Shown in pieces: positions 8,704 through 17,059 of a stretch of DNA of 64,000 nt; the first letter of the stretch is position 1; the number at the start of each line of letters is the position of its first letter. This DNA is from Larkinella sp. C7. Its GTDB lineage: Bacteria > Bacteroidota > Bacteroidia > Cytophagales > Spirosomataceae. The DNA lies in NCBI RefSeq assembly GCF_006149005.1, contig NZ_VBSL01000002.1, positions 1-64,000 of the forward strand, given 5' to 3'. The notes below the pieces were generated by a model, which saw only the letters and a program-made list of their open reading frames with translations, had not been told where the DNA came from and did no database searches. The position numbers and the translations under genes were made by a program.

Positions 8704-9732
8704 TCACATTACATAATCATTACTAAAATCCGGCGCTTTATAAATAGTGGCTGATTGATTCGGGTCTGGTTGTGAAATATCAGACTTTTCGGAAATAAGA
8801 TCGGCGTGACTGTCTTTAACACCATGTCGGAAGTGTGTTACTGCATAATTGCCAAACCGGTAGATTACATCAAAATTATTTGCAACGCCTTCACTATTGT
8901 TTTTAAGATTTCGAAGAAAATAACTTATTACATCACGAGGTTTTTGGGGAAGCAATTCGTGTTCGTTACCAAGTATCACATGGATAGCAGTATAAGCATA
9001 GGCGTGAAAAGCGTTATGAATAAATTCATCGTCTTCAAAATGACGCATTGCCTCCTCTAAATTTTGAACTTGTGCTGGAGAGAACTTGACCATTCCTTTT
9101 ACTTTCGTTCGCAACTCTGTATGGCATGTATTGTACCAATTTCGTTGTTTTATATATAATTCTTCCAGTATTTTGGCCAGTGCCTTAGCGCCCTTTTGTT
9201 CGGCACCTTGTTGATTTTCAGAATTTTCTAACGGACTTTCTGTTGTAGAAAGCTTTGCAAGTTGTTTAGCAATTATGCCGTATTGATCCGCTAAACGATT
9301 AAGGTCAATTCCTTTTCCTGTAGGTGTTTTTTCGCGGTAGAATAATTTCAGTTTCTCGGGGGTTGCTAATTCTGCAAAATTTAGCCGATAGGACGTAACT
9401 CTATTATTGGACGAGTTTCTGACAATTCGGGTCTTAAGAATACCTGAGTTAATGAAATAATTACGAACAGTTTTTAAACGTTGCTCTCTTATTCCAAGCT
9501 CTTTTTCAATGGCTGGATCCGAATGTGTCCACTCACCAGTACTTCGGCAATGGAAAACAAGATATTGAAACAACACAACATGGTCGTTTGTAAGGTCGTC
9601 GAGGTTAAACTTTTCCCACGAAGGAAAGTTGATTTGAATACCCAAATCGGCTATCTTTACCGTGTCATTCATTTTTATTGTTGCTGATTTAGAGTTGGTT
9701 AAACCCGGCACAGCGCAGACGTCCAAATCCAA
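8704..9732 (-). CDS. Phage/plasmid replication-type HTH protein
   Basis: The 342-aa protein has an N-terminal winged-helix region of the kind in phage replication organisers (DDLTNDHVVLFQYLVFHC, SDPAIEKELGIREQRLKTVR, NYFINSGILKTRIVR, then a Tyr-Arg-Leu-Asn-Phe strand). A Ser/Thr- and Gln-rich middle is followed by a helical C-terminal domain (FSPAQVQNLEEAMRHFED, PRDVISYFLRNLKNN). The layout resembles DnaD-like replication proteins, with DNA binding first and helicase-loader-like helices last, but no name is certain. The start could be the internal Met at about residue 21 (MNDTVKIADLG), which removes an unconvincing N-terminus. The leader carries a perfect terminator-like hairpin. Confidence 0.5.
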   Translation of the reverse strand: MDLDVCAVPGLTNSKSATIKMNDTVKIADLGIQINFPSWEKFNLDDLTNDHVVLFQYLVFHCRSTGEWTHSDPAIEKELGIREQRLKTVRNYFINSGILKTRIVRNSSNNRVTSYRLNFAELATPEKLKLFYREKTPTGKGIDLNRLADQYGIIAKQLAKLSTTESPLENSENQQGAEQKGAKALAKILEELYIKQRNWYNTCHTELRTKVKGMVKFSPAQVQNLEEAMRHFEDDEFIHNAFHAYAYTAIHVILGNEHELLPQKPRDVISYFLRNLKNNSEGVANNFDVIYRFGNYAVTHFRHGVKDSHADLISEKSDISQPDPNQSATIYKAPDFSNDYVM

Positions 9733-9760
9733 TCGCTACCGGTTGTCCTAAAAGTACTCC

Positions 9761-9793
9761 AATGACCATACTTGCCCGGTATGGTCATTTTTT
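9761..9793 (+). terminator. Perfect terminator hairpin antisense to the leader of the replication-like gene
   Basis: AATGACCATAC (9761-9771) pairs perfectly with GTATGGTCATT (9779-9789), with a 7-nt loop and a T-run after it on the plus strand. No plus-strand gene lies upstream to be terminated. It sits 29-61 bp upstream of the start of the minus-strand replication-like gene, so it could end a small antisense RNA or act as an attenuator. Confidence 0.6.
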
Positions 9794-9869
9794 GTTCTGT
9801 GGTATAAATATACAGAATGTCTTGCAATGTAAGCCACTGGATACTATTTTTAGGTAAACAAATAAGCAC

Positions 9870-10058
9870 ATGGCGAAAGAGTCAGGAACATACAGGCTGC
9901 CGATAGAGACCAAAGGCAAAATAACGGAGCTTGGAACGCTATTTAAAGAAAGCGGAGCGGAGATTATTGAAAGGGCGGTGAATCTTCTATATGATCAAAA
10001 GGAGCCCGAATTTAACCGGGAAATAGCCGAAAGGCTTAGTCGGTCAAAATCCGTCTAG
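9870..10058 (+). CDS. Small ribbon-helix-helix-like protein
   Basis: The 62-aa protein has a short strand (TYRLPIETKGK) followed by two helices (ITELGTLFKESG, AEIIERAVNLLYDQK), the size and order of a ribbon-helix-helix DNA-binding fold. Such proteins act as plasmid copy-control, partition or antitoxin regulators. It is divergent from the replication-like gene, which fits a control role. The fold assignment is by pattern only. Confidence 0.5.
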   Translation: MAKESGTYRLPIETKGKITELGTLFKESGAEIIERAVNLLYDQKEPEFNREIAERLSRSKSV

Positions 10059-10280
10059 TCGAAGAAAAGTCGCATTTTGCATAATTCTAATACAATACTT
10101 GGGGAGCGTCACTCTTATATGGGCTTTCTATCAATTTTCAAATAATGTAAGACAATGGCTTGCGCTTTGTCTATTAATTGCTTAAATTCGTTTATTCGAT
10201 TCAGAGACAGACTGAAAACCGCATAGGCCCGAAAGGGATGCCCGGTCAATAGGAGCGACTTTGAAGGAGATAAAATAGTG

Positions 10281-10325
10281 ATCCCCGTACTGTCTAAGTT
10301 TTCGCGGACCAGTCAGTACGGGGAT
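10281..10325. repeat. Perfect 12-bp inverted repeat upstream of small-gene operon
   Basis: ATCCCCGTACTG (10281-10292) and CAGTACGGGGAT (10314-10325) are perfect complements with a 21-bp loop. They lie just before the likely start at 10357 of the first gene of the next operon. They could be an operator or a leader hairpin. Confidence 0.45.
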
Positions 10326-10356
10326 GCAAGTCAACCATTTTAAACTTTCATTCAAA

Positions 10357-10809
10357 ATGTCAACGGACGCAAATTACGTACCGGGGAGCGAAGATGCAAC
10401 CCCAAAAGCCAATTTTGAGCAAACGGTAGGTCAAAATCTACCAGGCTTCCTGCCCAATCCCATCGGCGGTGCCGGTGGAGAATTTGAGATCACCATCGAC
10501 GCCCAGCCCGGCCCAAACGGCGAAGACTCCCCCGCTGTTGTACTTCACTACGCACTGGCCCTCTACCACCAGCGCCTTTTAACCGAAATCAAAGACGTTC
10601 TCCAGTTCCAGGAATGGTCTGAACGCGGCCCCGCTGATTCCCAGGAAATTCTCGGAATCGTGCGCAAACTGAAAATCGTGGCTAATACCATGGACTGTCT
10701 GGCCGATGGCACCTATTTGCGCCTTCGGGAAATGTACTGCCAATTGACCAACCTGTTGCCTTCTCCGAATCAACCAGTCGATCAGACTGCTGACTCCACG
10801 AAAAAGTAG
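10357..10809 (+). CDS. Hypothetical 150-aa protein
   Basis: The start at 10357 (MSTDANYVPG) is preferred to the ATG at 10324, which lies inside the right arm of the inverted repeat. The protein is acidic, with a Gly/Pro-rich N-terminus and a helical C-terminal half (AVVLHYALALYHQRLLTEIKD, LGIVRKLKIVANTMDCLA). No domain is recognised. It heads a run of four small same-strand genes (10357-11818). Confidence 0.45.
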   Translation: MSTDANYVPGSEDATPKANFEQTVGQNLPGFLPNPIGGAGGEFEITIDAQPGPNGEDSPAVVLHYALALYHQRLLTEIKDVLQFQEWSERGPADSQEILGIVRKLKIVANTMDCLADGTYLRLREMYCQLTNLLPSPNQPVDQTADSTKK

Positions 10810-10890
10810 TCCTGCGTACTGCCACCATAAACACCCCTTCGCTTCATTCCTGGCGAAGGGGCAACCCATCACGTCTTACTCTTCACAAAA

Positions 10891-11262
10891 ATGAATCGTT
10901 CACCAGAACAAACCTACGATTCGCTGCTCTCCGCAACGACCGCTACAGTTATGAACCCCTTCGGCAAAACAGCCGTAAACCCAATTGCAAAACCGGTTAT
11001 TACATCGACAATCCTACGGGCCATTTCACCCCAGGAATCCACGGTAATCGTTCAGGAAGTCGCAAAGCTGCTCGATGCTTTTTCGGGCTGCCAATACGGC
11101 GAAGTCCTCCGGTGGATACTGGTTTATATTCAAGAGTCCAAAAAGTTAAGGAAGCGCTTTAAGGCAGACGAGATGTCCGCCATACTGTTGTTGATTGAAT
11201 CCTTCACGCGCATCGATCAAACGTTTGCGCTTCGGAAGAAAGGAGGCCAATCATGCCGCTGA
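10891..11262 (+). CDS. Hypothetical 123-aa protein
   Basis: This is a mostly helical small protein with no recognised family. The centre (VIVQEVAKLLDAFSGCQYGEVLRWILVYIQ) is amphipathic. It overlaps the next gene by 10 bp on the same strand, indicating an operon. Confidence 0.45.
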   Translation: MNRSPEQTYDSLLSATTATVMNPFGKTAVNPIAKPVITSTILRAISPQESTVIVQEVAKLLDAFSGCQYGEVLRWILVYIQESKKLRKRFKADEMSAILLLIESFTRIDQTFALRKKGGQSCR

Positions 11263-11456
11263 GACAGGCAACAGACAACCTAATACAGCAGAAGGTTGCC
11301 GACCGACCAAAACCGACCATAGGCGAAGTATTGGCAGCGCAGGATACACTCGCTCACCAAATCTTTGACCTGTATCTGACAGCAGACGAGATCGCTCCAG
11401 ATCTGGACGAATCCACGGGGATGGTGGAAGAATTCAGTTTGGACCGATACGCTTAA
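11253..11456 (+). CDS. Hypothetical 67-aa protein
   Basis: This small acidic protein (IGEVLAAQDTLAHQIFDLY, then a Asp/Glu-rich end) starts inside the end of the preceding gene, consistent with translational coupling. No family is recognised. Confidence 0.4.
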   Translation: MPLRQATDNLIQQKVADRPKPTIGEVLAAQDTLAHQIFDLYLTADEIAPDLDESTGMVEEFSLDRYA

Positions 11457-11512
11457 AGTATCCAGGGGCAATACGTTGCCCAACCCGCACCACTAAAAAA
11501 TCATCTATTCCC

Positions 11513-11818
11513 ATGAAAAAACAGACAATTCCCGCAAGGGTCTATGACGGCGCTATGTCCGTAGCTGACGCAGCCAAAGAACTCGGCATCGGTCAAAAAG
11601 CACTCTTCACCTGGCTGCTTAACGAAAAAATCTGTAATCACAATGGCCACAGCTACATCGCCGATCAAAAATACGTCGACCAGGATTGGCTCAAAGTCAA
11701 ACACAAGACCTGGTGGTCCGGCGGTAACGAGTTCAATCTTCAGACGGTTTTTGTAACCAGACTGGGGGTTGAAGAAATCCGTAAACGTATGACTGAAACA
11801 CCCACTGACCTGAGTTAG
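11513..11818 (+). CDS. KilAC-like phage antirepressor domain protein
   Basis: The 101-aa protein matches the pattern of the KilAC (phage antirepressor C-terminal) domain: SVADAAKELGIGQKALFTWL as the helix-turn-helix, a basic middle (ICNHNGHSYIADQKYVDQ) and a late TVFVTRLGVEEIRKRM. In phages this domain usually follows an ANT or Bro-N domain; here it stands alone. It points to a prophage origin of this segment. The family call is moderate. Confidence 0.6.
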   Translation: MKKQTIPARVYDGAMSVADAAKELGIGQKALFTWLLNEKICNHNGHSYIADQKYVDQDWLKVKHKTWWSGGNEFNLQTVFVTRLGVEEIRKRMTETPTDLS

Positions 11819-12193
11819 GCTGCTGAAGTCGAACCGCAGCCAACAGCCAAAGCGGAATCATCGCGAAGAAAAGCACCCATTTTCCCAGGGTTGATTTCGA
11901 TCTGATTGAGGAGATTGATTGTTCTAATGCTCCCTAAATACCCTTAATCTCATATTTTTCATTTTTTTACTGCATAAAAATTAGAGATTAATTCAAATAA
12001 AACCTCATATAAATACTAGTCATTATCCTGAAATAATATCTAATTAACTTTAGGTATAAAATTCAATAGAAATATACATTTTCTGCATATGCATTTTCTT
12101 ATTATTTTATGCAGAAAGGAGTCGTACGGTCGATTTTATTTCTAATTTATTCCTCATTATCATTGCAAAAATTATTTATTAACGACTTCTAAA
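11819..12193. other. AT-rich gene-free gap
   Basis: The part 11930-12190 is markedly more AT-rich than its surroundings and holds no credible ORF. A composition drop like this often marks foreign DNA. No repeat longer than a few bases is evident by eye. Confidence 0.4.
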
Positions 12194-12460
12194 ATGTACA
12201 ACCCTTTCGAAGATTTGTTTACGGAAATCATGCATCTACAAATGACATTGGACCAAGTATTGACGACCGTCCGTTCTCAGCCGACACAGGCCGAAATCGA
12301 AAAGCCTTTAAGCCGGAAAGAAGCTGCCAAGTTTCTGAATGTCAGTTACGGCAAACTGTGTAGTCCCACATGCAAGGTTCCGTCAATTAGAAAATTCGGT
12401 AAGTACTACTATCTCAAATCTGACCTGCTGAACTACCTCAAATCCGATGATAGGGAATAG
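12194..12460 (+). CDS. Excisionase-like helix-turn-helix protein
   Basis: The 88-aa protein carries a short HTH domain (LSRKEAAKFLNVSYGKL, then VPSIRKFGKYYYLKSDLLNYL) of the MerR/excisionase type, in which the LNVS helix contacts DNA and the GKYYYLKSDL end is the wing. A coiled N-terminal helix (about 10-30) precedes it. Similar proteins sit beside tyrosine recombinases in Bacteroidota integrative elements, and here the recombinase remnant starts 46 bp downstream. Confidence 0.65.
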   Translation: MYNPFEDLFTEIMHLQMTLDQVLTTVRSQPTQAEIEKPLSRKEAAKFLNVSYGKLCSPTCKVPSIRKFGKYYYLKSDLLNYLKSDDRE

Positions 12461-12506
12461 AAATTGTATATCATGGCATTCACACCTTTCTTGATCCTGA
12501 ACTCCT

Positions 12507-12905
12507 ATGAGTAAAGTTACGCTGGCCCTGGTGTTTGAAGCAAGAAAAAGCAAAAATTCCGAGGAAGGAATGTTAAAGATTCGCGTGACCTACCAACGCG
12601 ACAAACGGCCCTACATTTCCCCTTTTCATACCGACGCAATGGATGCCGAGGGCCAGACCAGCGCCATTGGTTTAATGCTGGGCAGCGTCAACCGGTGGAT
12701 GAAAAAAATCGGGGTAAAGCTGGGGATCAGTCAGAAACTGGTGACGTATGTGGCCCGGCATTCATTCGGGACCACGATGCTGCGATCCGGCGTTCCGCTC
12801 AAACATATCAGCAATTCGTTCGGACACGGAAGTATCACCACAACCGAACGATACTTCGGGGAGTTTGATGACGTCGATATCAAAGAGTTCTTAAAAGCGC
12901 TTTAA
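12507..12905 (+). pseudogene. Internally deleted tyrosine recombinase (integrase remnant)
   Basis: The N-terminus (about 1-40) matches the arm-binding start of Bacteroidota phage-integrase-type recombinases. The C-terminus keeps box II (YVARHSFGT; Arg at about residue 84, with Tyr where the HxxR His is usual), FGHGSITTTE and ERYFGEF with the likely nucleophile Tyr at about 116. At 132 aa it is about one third of the usual 380-410 aa, and the core-binding domain and first catalytic Arg are missing. The reading frame stays open across the junction, so a clean in-frame deletion produced it. It is probably inactive. Confidence 0.8.
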
Positions 12906-13099
12906 GTGATCCTAATGACACTGGAACAACTATTTACTCATTTTTTCAGTACCTTCCCAGTGAGAATTTAAAGCGGAAAGATGCATACATAGGTAAACGT
13001 CAGAAGATTGTCAGCGTCCAGAACCTGAATAAGTCAGCGATGCGATTGCAATCTCGTACGGACATATTGTTCCCTCAACTGAAGCTTTTCCTCATTGCG

Positions 13100-13135
13100 T
13101 AAAAACTCTTCACCTTGACCGGTAAGGAGTTTTTA
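13100..13135. terminator. Inverted repeat, terminator-like
   Basis: TAAAAACTC (13100-13108) and GAGTTTTTA (13127-13135) are perfect complements. The repeat lies between the recombinase remnant and the end of the nuclease gene. It can serve as a terminator for either side and marks the right edge of the mobile-like segment. Confidence 0.45.
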
Positions 13136-13145
13136 CAATTATATG

Positions 13146-14021
13146 TTACCAATCCGAATACAGATACATCCCATTCACTGCGACCTTATCCGACTGAGCT
13201 TCAATCTCCCGCTCGACTGCATCCGACACATTGGCCAGCAGATCAAAACCCGTTAACCGCTCGATCTCATCGACGCTGACCCGGTAGTCACTCCAGGGCT
13301 TTTCTCCGAAGGCATTGGTGTTCGGTATAAATACGGCAATAACCCGTGTCTGAGCGTTGATCCGGTTCAGATCGACACTTCCTACCGGTAGGACTACAAT
13401 CACCTTCCAGAGCGCAGAGGGAACCGTTACTTTGCCGCCCGCCAGGGTAGTGGCTTGCCCGTTGTCACCGATGCCACCTTTACCGTACGTCCCCGCAATA
13501 ATATACGCTTCGTTGCCGTCGGCGATGAGCTTCCGGGTGTAGCCTTCCAGCAGGCTCCAGCTTTCGCGGTTATGGCGGGGAGCCTGGGGGACGATGTTCG
13601 TCATGAAAAACGTGGTGCGATTTTCCTCTGCCGTTGAGTCGCGATCATCCGACGGGCAGAGGTGGCCACGGTCGAAGCCGCTGAGCGTATAATCATCATG
13701 TCTTACCTGGTACCATCCGGTTGGCAAGGTTTGATCCGGAATGAAGAAACCCGCGTACCGCTTCGCCGATCCCTTCCAGGCGGCTGACGAATGCCAGGAG
13801 CACCAGTTGGCAATACCGGCGCTGCGGTTATAGCTGAGGGCGTAGGTTGGCCGATCGATGAGGTAATTGTTTTCCTGGACACCTGCGTTACTGGGATTAC
13901 CCAGGGCAAGGTTCTCGTCACGGGTGGGCATGGATGTGTCCGGAGCTAGTTGCAGTGCTTTCTGGCAGGCAACTGGGCCGAATAGAACAGCAAATAGCAG
14001 TAAACGGACTATCCGATTCAT
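13146..14021 (-). CDS. Secreted DNA/RNA non-specific endonuclease (NUC1 type), lipoprotein
   Basis: The 291-aa protein starts with a lipoprotein signal ([19 protein letters not shown]; lipobox Cys19). The nuclease domain has the DRGH motif at 117-120 (catalytic His120) followed by the metal-site region [15 protein letters not shown], where the Asn after the His/Arg pair ligates magnesium in the beta-beta-alpha-metal family. The C-terminal half includes AYIIAGTYG. It likely degrades extracellular or periplasmic nucleic acids. The gene stands alone, next to a 256-aa unknown gene 20 bp away on the same strand. Confidence 0.85.
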   Translation of the reverse strand: MNRIVRLLLFAVLFGPVACQKALQLAPDTSMPTRDENLALGNPSNAGVQENNYLIDRPTYALSYNRSAGIANWCSWHSSAAWKGSAKRYAGFFIPDQTLPTGWYQVRHDDYTLSGFDRGHLCPSDDRDSTAEENRTTFFMTNIVPQAPRHNRESWSLLEGYTRKLIADGNEAYIIAGTYGKGGIGDNGQATTLAGGKVTVPSALWKVIVVLPVGSVDLNRINAQTRVIAVFIPNTNAFGEKPWSDYRVSVDEIERLTGFDLLANVSDAVEREIEAQSDKVAVNGMYLYSDW

Positions 14022-14041
14022 AAGCTGCTCAATACTAGCGA

Positions 14042-14812
14042 TTATTCAAAAAATTTACGTGAAGCGTCGGCGATTTCTTCAAAATTTTCAATAAGGTATT
14101 TGATACCGCTTTTCATCAATTCTTTGATTGCTTCGGACTTGAAAATCTCAAGATATTTTAGACCCTTTTTTCTCGCGTAAGCCCATATTCCTGTTAACTC
14201 CTTAACTGTCTGATTTTGAGATTGGGTAGTTTGGGTTTCTTTGAGGTGATTTGTCTTAAAAATTAAATCAAGATAAACCTGCCTATCTGCATCAGAAATT
14301 TCGGGGTCTCTGGATTTGGCCTGCAATCGGTGAATAGTGTCGCCTAAATAACGGTCGATTAATACTTGCTTATCTAGATCGAATGGTTTTGTCTCAGCAT
14401 CCTCATCTAGCATTTCAAAGTTTTCAAAAAACTCATCTTGGTACTGCTCAAGAATTGGGTCTTTACTTCCATCGAATGGGTCTACAGTTCTGTAATAATC
14501 AACCAATCCTACCCATCGCTCCCAAACTTCCTTCAAGTTTCTTTCTTCTATCCAACTCTCTTTAGGATCCACAGAATCGGAACTATATGGATATCTAGTG
14601 ATCCGAAACAGCATTTTACCTGTATCAGTCTTCCAGTCAGTGACTGCAAAGTGAAATTCAAAGCCATTTTGAATATCCTTGACCAAAAGTAAACCGTCCC
14701 CCGGTGGGCTTCGCATAAATGGCCTGGTGTCAAGATTTTTCACCTGGGCCAGCTTTTCTAATTCTGATACAGTATGCAGTTGAGGTATTTTGGGCTTCAT
14801 TGGAAACTTCAT
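14042..14812 (-). CDS. Hypothetical 256-aa protein
   Basis: No family is recognised. It starts with a Pro-rich segment ([20 protein letters not shown]), has a beta-rich middle ([19 protein letters not shown]) and a helix-rich C-terminus ([35 protein letters not shown]). It is upstream of the nuclease, 20 bp away on the same strand. There is no signal peptide. Confidence 0.5.
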   Translation of the reverse strand: MKFPMKPKIPQLHTVSELEKLAQVKNLDTRPFMRSPPGDGLLLVKDIQNGFEFHFAVTDWKTDTGKMLFRITRYPYSSDSVDPKESWIEERNLKEVWERWVGLVDYYRTVDPFDGSKDPILEQYQDEFFENFEMLDEDAETKPFDLDKQVLIDRYLGDTIHRLQAKSRDPEISDADRQVYLDLIFKTNHLKETQTTQSQNQTVKELTGIWAYARKKGLKYLEIFKSEAIKELMKSGIKYLIENFEEIADASRKFFE

Positions 14813-14945
14813 CTAAATGTTTCCCTTCAACCTACAAAATCTCAGCAGTTTTCGCAAACGAAATTCCTGATTACGCCATGAAGAGAACACCAATTGTCCT
14901 TTCGTCTGATTCGTGACTTTCCTAGCGTCACAGCGTCTAAGCAGT

Positions 14946-15179
14946 ATGAAAACGCTGCTCCTCTACTCTGTCCTTATTTTCGCTCAGCCAGATACCGTTC
15001 CACCGACGGACACAACCCATTATTATGATCCGGTGCAGGCTCGGGTACAGGAAGACTTGCAAGCTCAGAAAAACGCCTGGAAGCCGATGGAAAAACGCAT
15101 CAGTCGGGTAATCTGGGTTTTTATCGGAGTGGTCGGCACATGGACTTTAGTAGTGATCACCAGGCGGGGGCTACGGTAA
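14946..15179 (+). CDS. Small membrane protein with signal peptide
   Basis: The start at 14946 gives MKTLLLYSVLIFAQPD, a signal-like N-terminus; an upstream in-frame ATG (14913) is less likely. The 77-aa protein has a charged middle and one strong C-terminal membrane segment (VIWVFIGVVGTWTLVVITRR). No function is recognised. Confidence 0.5.
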   Translation: MKTLLLYSVLIFAQPDTVPPTDTTHYYDPVQARVQEDLQAQKNAWKPMEKRISRVIWVFIGVVGTWTLVVITRRGLR

Positions 15180-15184
15180 AGAAA

Positions 15185-15209
15185 AAGCCCGCCTGGTAAG
15201 GGCGGGCTT
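15185..15209 (-). terminator. Intrinsic terminator for the HEPN-SecB operon
   Basis: AAGCCCGCC (15185-15193) and GGCGGGCTT (15201-15209) form a perfect 9-bp stem with a 7-nt loop. The run of five As at 15182-15186 becomes a T tail in the minus-strand transcript. It closes the three-gene minus-strand operon 15263-16695. Confidence 0.75.
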
Positions 15210-15262
15210 AGAGGTGTATTTGTATCCGAATTTGTAAGAAGGAAAATATACTAAAAATCGGA

Positions 15263-15742
15263 CTATTTATCCGATTCTTCTACGATGCCCTCTGAATCCT
15301 CTGAAATTTCTTCATCGGCTTGATTCTCTTTTGCTTGATTCTGCTTACGGCGCTGCATATCAACAAAATTGAATGGTTGGACTAAAACAGTGGGAATTCC
15401 AGCCCTCGCTGTCAACGATGCTATAGTCTCGCGTACGAAAGGAAAAAGTATGGCAGGAGCATTGATGTCACTAAAATTTTCAAGCAACTTTTCGTCTACC
15501 CCTTCTGCAACCGAAAACTGGCCTCCCATTTTTATTTTGGATTCCATCACTTTGTCTGTCCCATGTTCCTGCCAAATTTCGACCTCCAGAATGACGAATA
15601 ATAAGGGCAGTTCAGTCCGCCGACTAATTTCAAGCTGTAATCTATTTTGGACATACTCAGATGGGTAGACATCATTGCGCCGGAAAGACGCTTCTAATAA
15701 ATCTACCTTCTGAAGGGTAAACGGCGGTTGATTAGATTCCAT
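15263..15742 (-). CDS. SecB-like chaperone
   Basis: The 159-aa protein carries the SecB signature in its second half: NAPAILFPFVRETIASLTARA at about 94-114, then PTVLVQPFNF. The first half follows the SecB beta-sheet layout (LQLEISRRTELPLLFVILEVEIW). An acidic Glu/Asp-rich tail (about 133-159) is longer than usual. SecB binds unfolded chains; SecB-like proteins outside the core secretion locus often act as the chaperone in tripartite toxin-antitoxin-chaperone systems. This gene is the last of an operon with a HEPN-like gene and an unknown gene, 11 bp after the latter. That context favours a TAC-type role over general export. Confidence 0.75.
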   Translation of the reverse strand: MESNQPPFTLQKVDLLEASFRRNDVYPSEYVQNRLQLEISRRTELPLLFVILEVEIWQEHGTDKVMESKIKMGGQFSVAEGVDEKLLENFSDINAPAILFPFVRETIASLTARAGIPTVLVQPFNFVDMQRRKQNQAKENQADEEISEDSEGIVEESDK

Positions 15743-15753
15743 ACGTGCAGATC

Positions 15754-16248
15754 CTAAGCGGCCATTGCATAGTTATAGTCCCCTGGAGCAAAACTATCTC
15801 CAGGTATAGTCACGGTAGCAGTGGGTTGTTGAAAAATTTCTTCTTCGTAAACCAAGCTATCAAACAGTTCCCGCGCAGATTCCAAATCGGCTTTATGAGG
15901 CCATTTTACATCTAAGTCAATTAGATGGATATCCGATTGGTAGTAAGAATGCTCTGTCCATGCTTCTTGAACAATTGCATCTTTTTTATACAGGATAGGG
16001 GGCGCAATCGGTAGGCAGTTTTCCGGATCAGTAAATAAAATACCTTCTTCAGGAAACGCCATTAGAAAATTATGAGTTTCTTGTCCTGCCAACTCTCTAA
16101 AATGAAAACTCTCAAGAGCCAGTGGATCAGTTACTTCGATAATATGTAATTCGGACATTTCTTCGTAAACATATGAAAATCCGCAATGCAGAAACTGCTC
16201 GTGTATGCGGTTGATGAGGCCAATGATCCATTCGTTAGCAATAGTCAT
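15754..16248 (-). CDS. Middle gene of HEPN-SecB cassette, unknown 164-aa protein
   Basis: I do not recognise a domain. The protein is acidic, beta-rich in the middle, has aromatic patches (EAWTEHSYYQSDIHLIDLD) and ends in PGDYNYAMAA. It shows no nucleotidyltransferase motif (no GSxxxG...DxD), so it is not the usual MNT partner of HEPN. Position between HEPN and SecB, with gaps of 30 and 11 bp, suggests an antitoxin or client of the chaperone; the C-terminal hydrophobic end would suit a chaperone-addiction tail. That is inference. Confidence 0.5.
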   Translation of the reverse strand: MTIANEWIIGLINRIHEQFLHCGFSYVYEEMSELHIIEVTDPLALESFHFRELAGQETHNFLMAFPEEGILFTDPENCLPIAPPILYKKDAIVQEAWTEHSYYQSDIHLIDLDVKWPHKADLESARELFDSLVYEEEIFQQPTATVTIPGDSFAPGDYNYAMAA

Positions 16249-16278
16249 AAAATTGTAATTATACGTGTCAAGTCGGAA

Positions 16279-16695
16279 TTATGTACTAGTAATTGACGAC
16301 AATTTATTGGTCAATTCGTCAATGATAATGTTCAGTTTGCGGGCCAACTCTAAGCTTTTGAGGCTAAATTTTTCATCAAACAAATCATTTTTGTAGTCGG
16401 CATGTACGCGGTTGCGTTTCAAAGTGTTAATGTGCTGGTTGAAATCGAGTGCTTGGAATCTATAACCGCTATCGACTAGTTTCTGTTCAACAGTGGTTAT
16501 AACATGCACATGACTGCTGGCCTCTTCGGTTTTCTCGATTAAGCTTTTGGGAAAGTGTATTTGAAGTAGATAAATCGAACGTTGGAACGAGCTGTAATAA
16601 GCATGGTGAATGCTACTGGTGTAAAGATTGTGTTGTTCAATTAACAGCTGACACGCTTGAATGCTGTCGTTTGATTTTTGTAATAGTTTACTCAT
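16279..16695 (-). CDS. HEPN-like (UPF0332-type) putative toxin
   Basis: The 138-aa all-helical protein has the AYYSSFQRSIYLL segment and the LKRNRVHADYK segment (about 92-102) typical of HEPN/UPF0332 proteins, where the Arg-Asn...His residues form the RNase site. Here the spacing is shorter than the canonical RX4-6H (Arg94, Asn95, His98), so the activity is uncertain. HEPN proteins act as RNase toxins in many toxin-antitoxin and defence systems, usually beside a nucleotidyltransferase; here the partners are an unknown protein and a SecB-like chaperone. Confidence 0.6.
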   Translation of the reverse strand: MSKLLQKSNDSIQACQLLIEQHNLYTSSIHHAYYSSFQRSIYLLQIHFPKSLIEKTEEASSHVHVITTVEQKLVDSGYRFQALDFNQHINTLKRNRVHADYKNDLFDEKFSLKSLELARKLNIIIDELTNKLSSITST

Positions 16696-17059
16696 GCTCG
16701 CCTAAGGGTCGCAAATATATGTAATATCTTCAATGCACCTGCTATATATCTGGCATTTATTTATGTAACGCCAATAAAGTCAAGTATTTAGCATCTTTTG
16801 AAGGGATTAATCTATAGTCATGTAAGGTAAAATAAATAATATTTCTACTCAAAATATTTATGGTTTATTTATGTCTCACTTATTTAATGGTAGCAAAAGT
16901 CCATTCCATATCAGATTACGCGTTGTAGGTTGGCCCTATCGTCAAGACTGCAAGAACAAGCAATGTGCTATTTAAAAGCTCTTTTACTATATTAATACGA
17001 TCACTGAATGAATGTCAGTAATTTATTTCAAGAATATTTCACACTACAATTTGCTTGAT
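16696..17059. other. AT-rich gap between HEPN cassette and repair operon
   Basis: There is no convincing gene. It separates two minus-strand operons and must contain the promoter of the HEPN cassette, but no clear TAnnTTTG box is obvious close to 16695. Confidence 0.35.

Noticed and set aside
12507..12905. Functional tyrosine recombinase
   Set aside because: It lacks the core-binding domain and the first catalytic Arg.
15263..15742. Housekeeping SecB for protein export
   Set aside because: The gene lies in an accessory operon with a HEPN-like gene and has an atypical acidic tail; a toxin-antitoxin-chaperone role is more likely, though export cannot be excluded.
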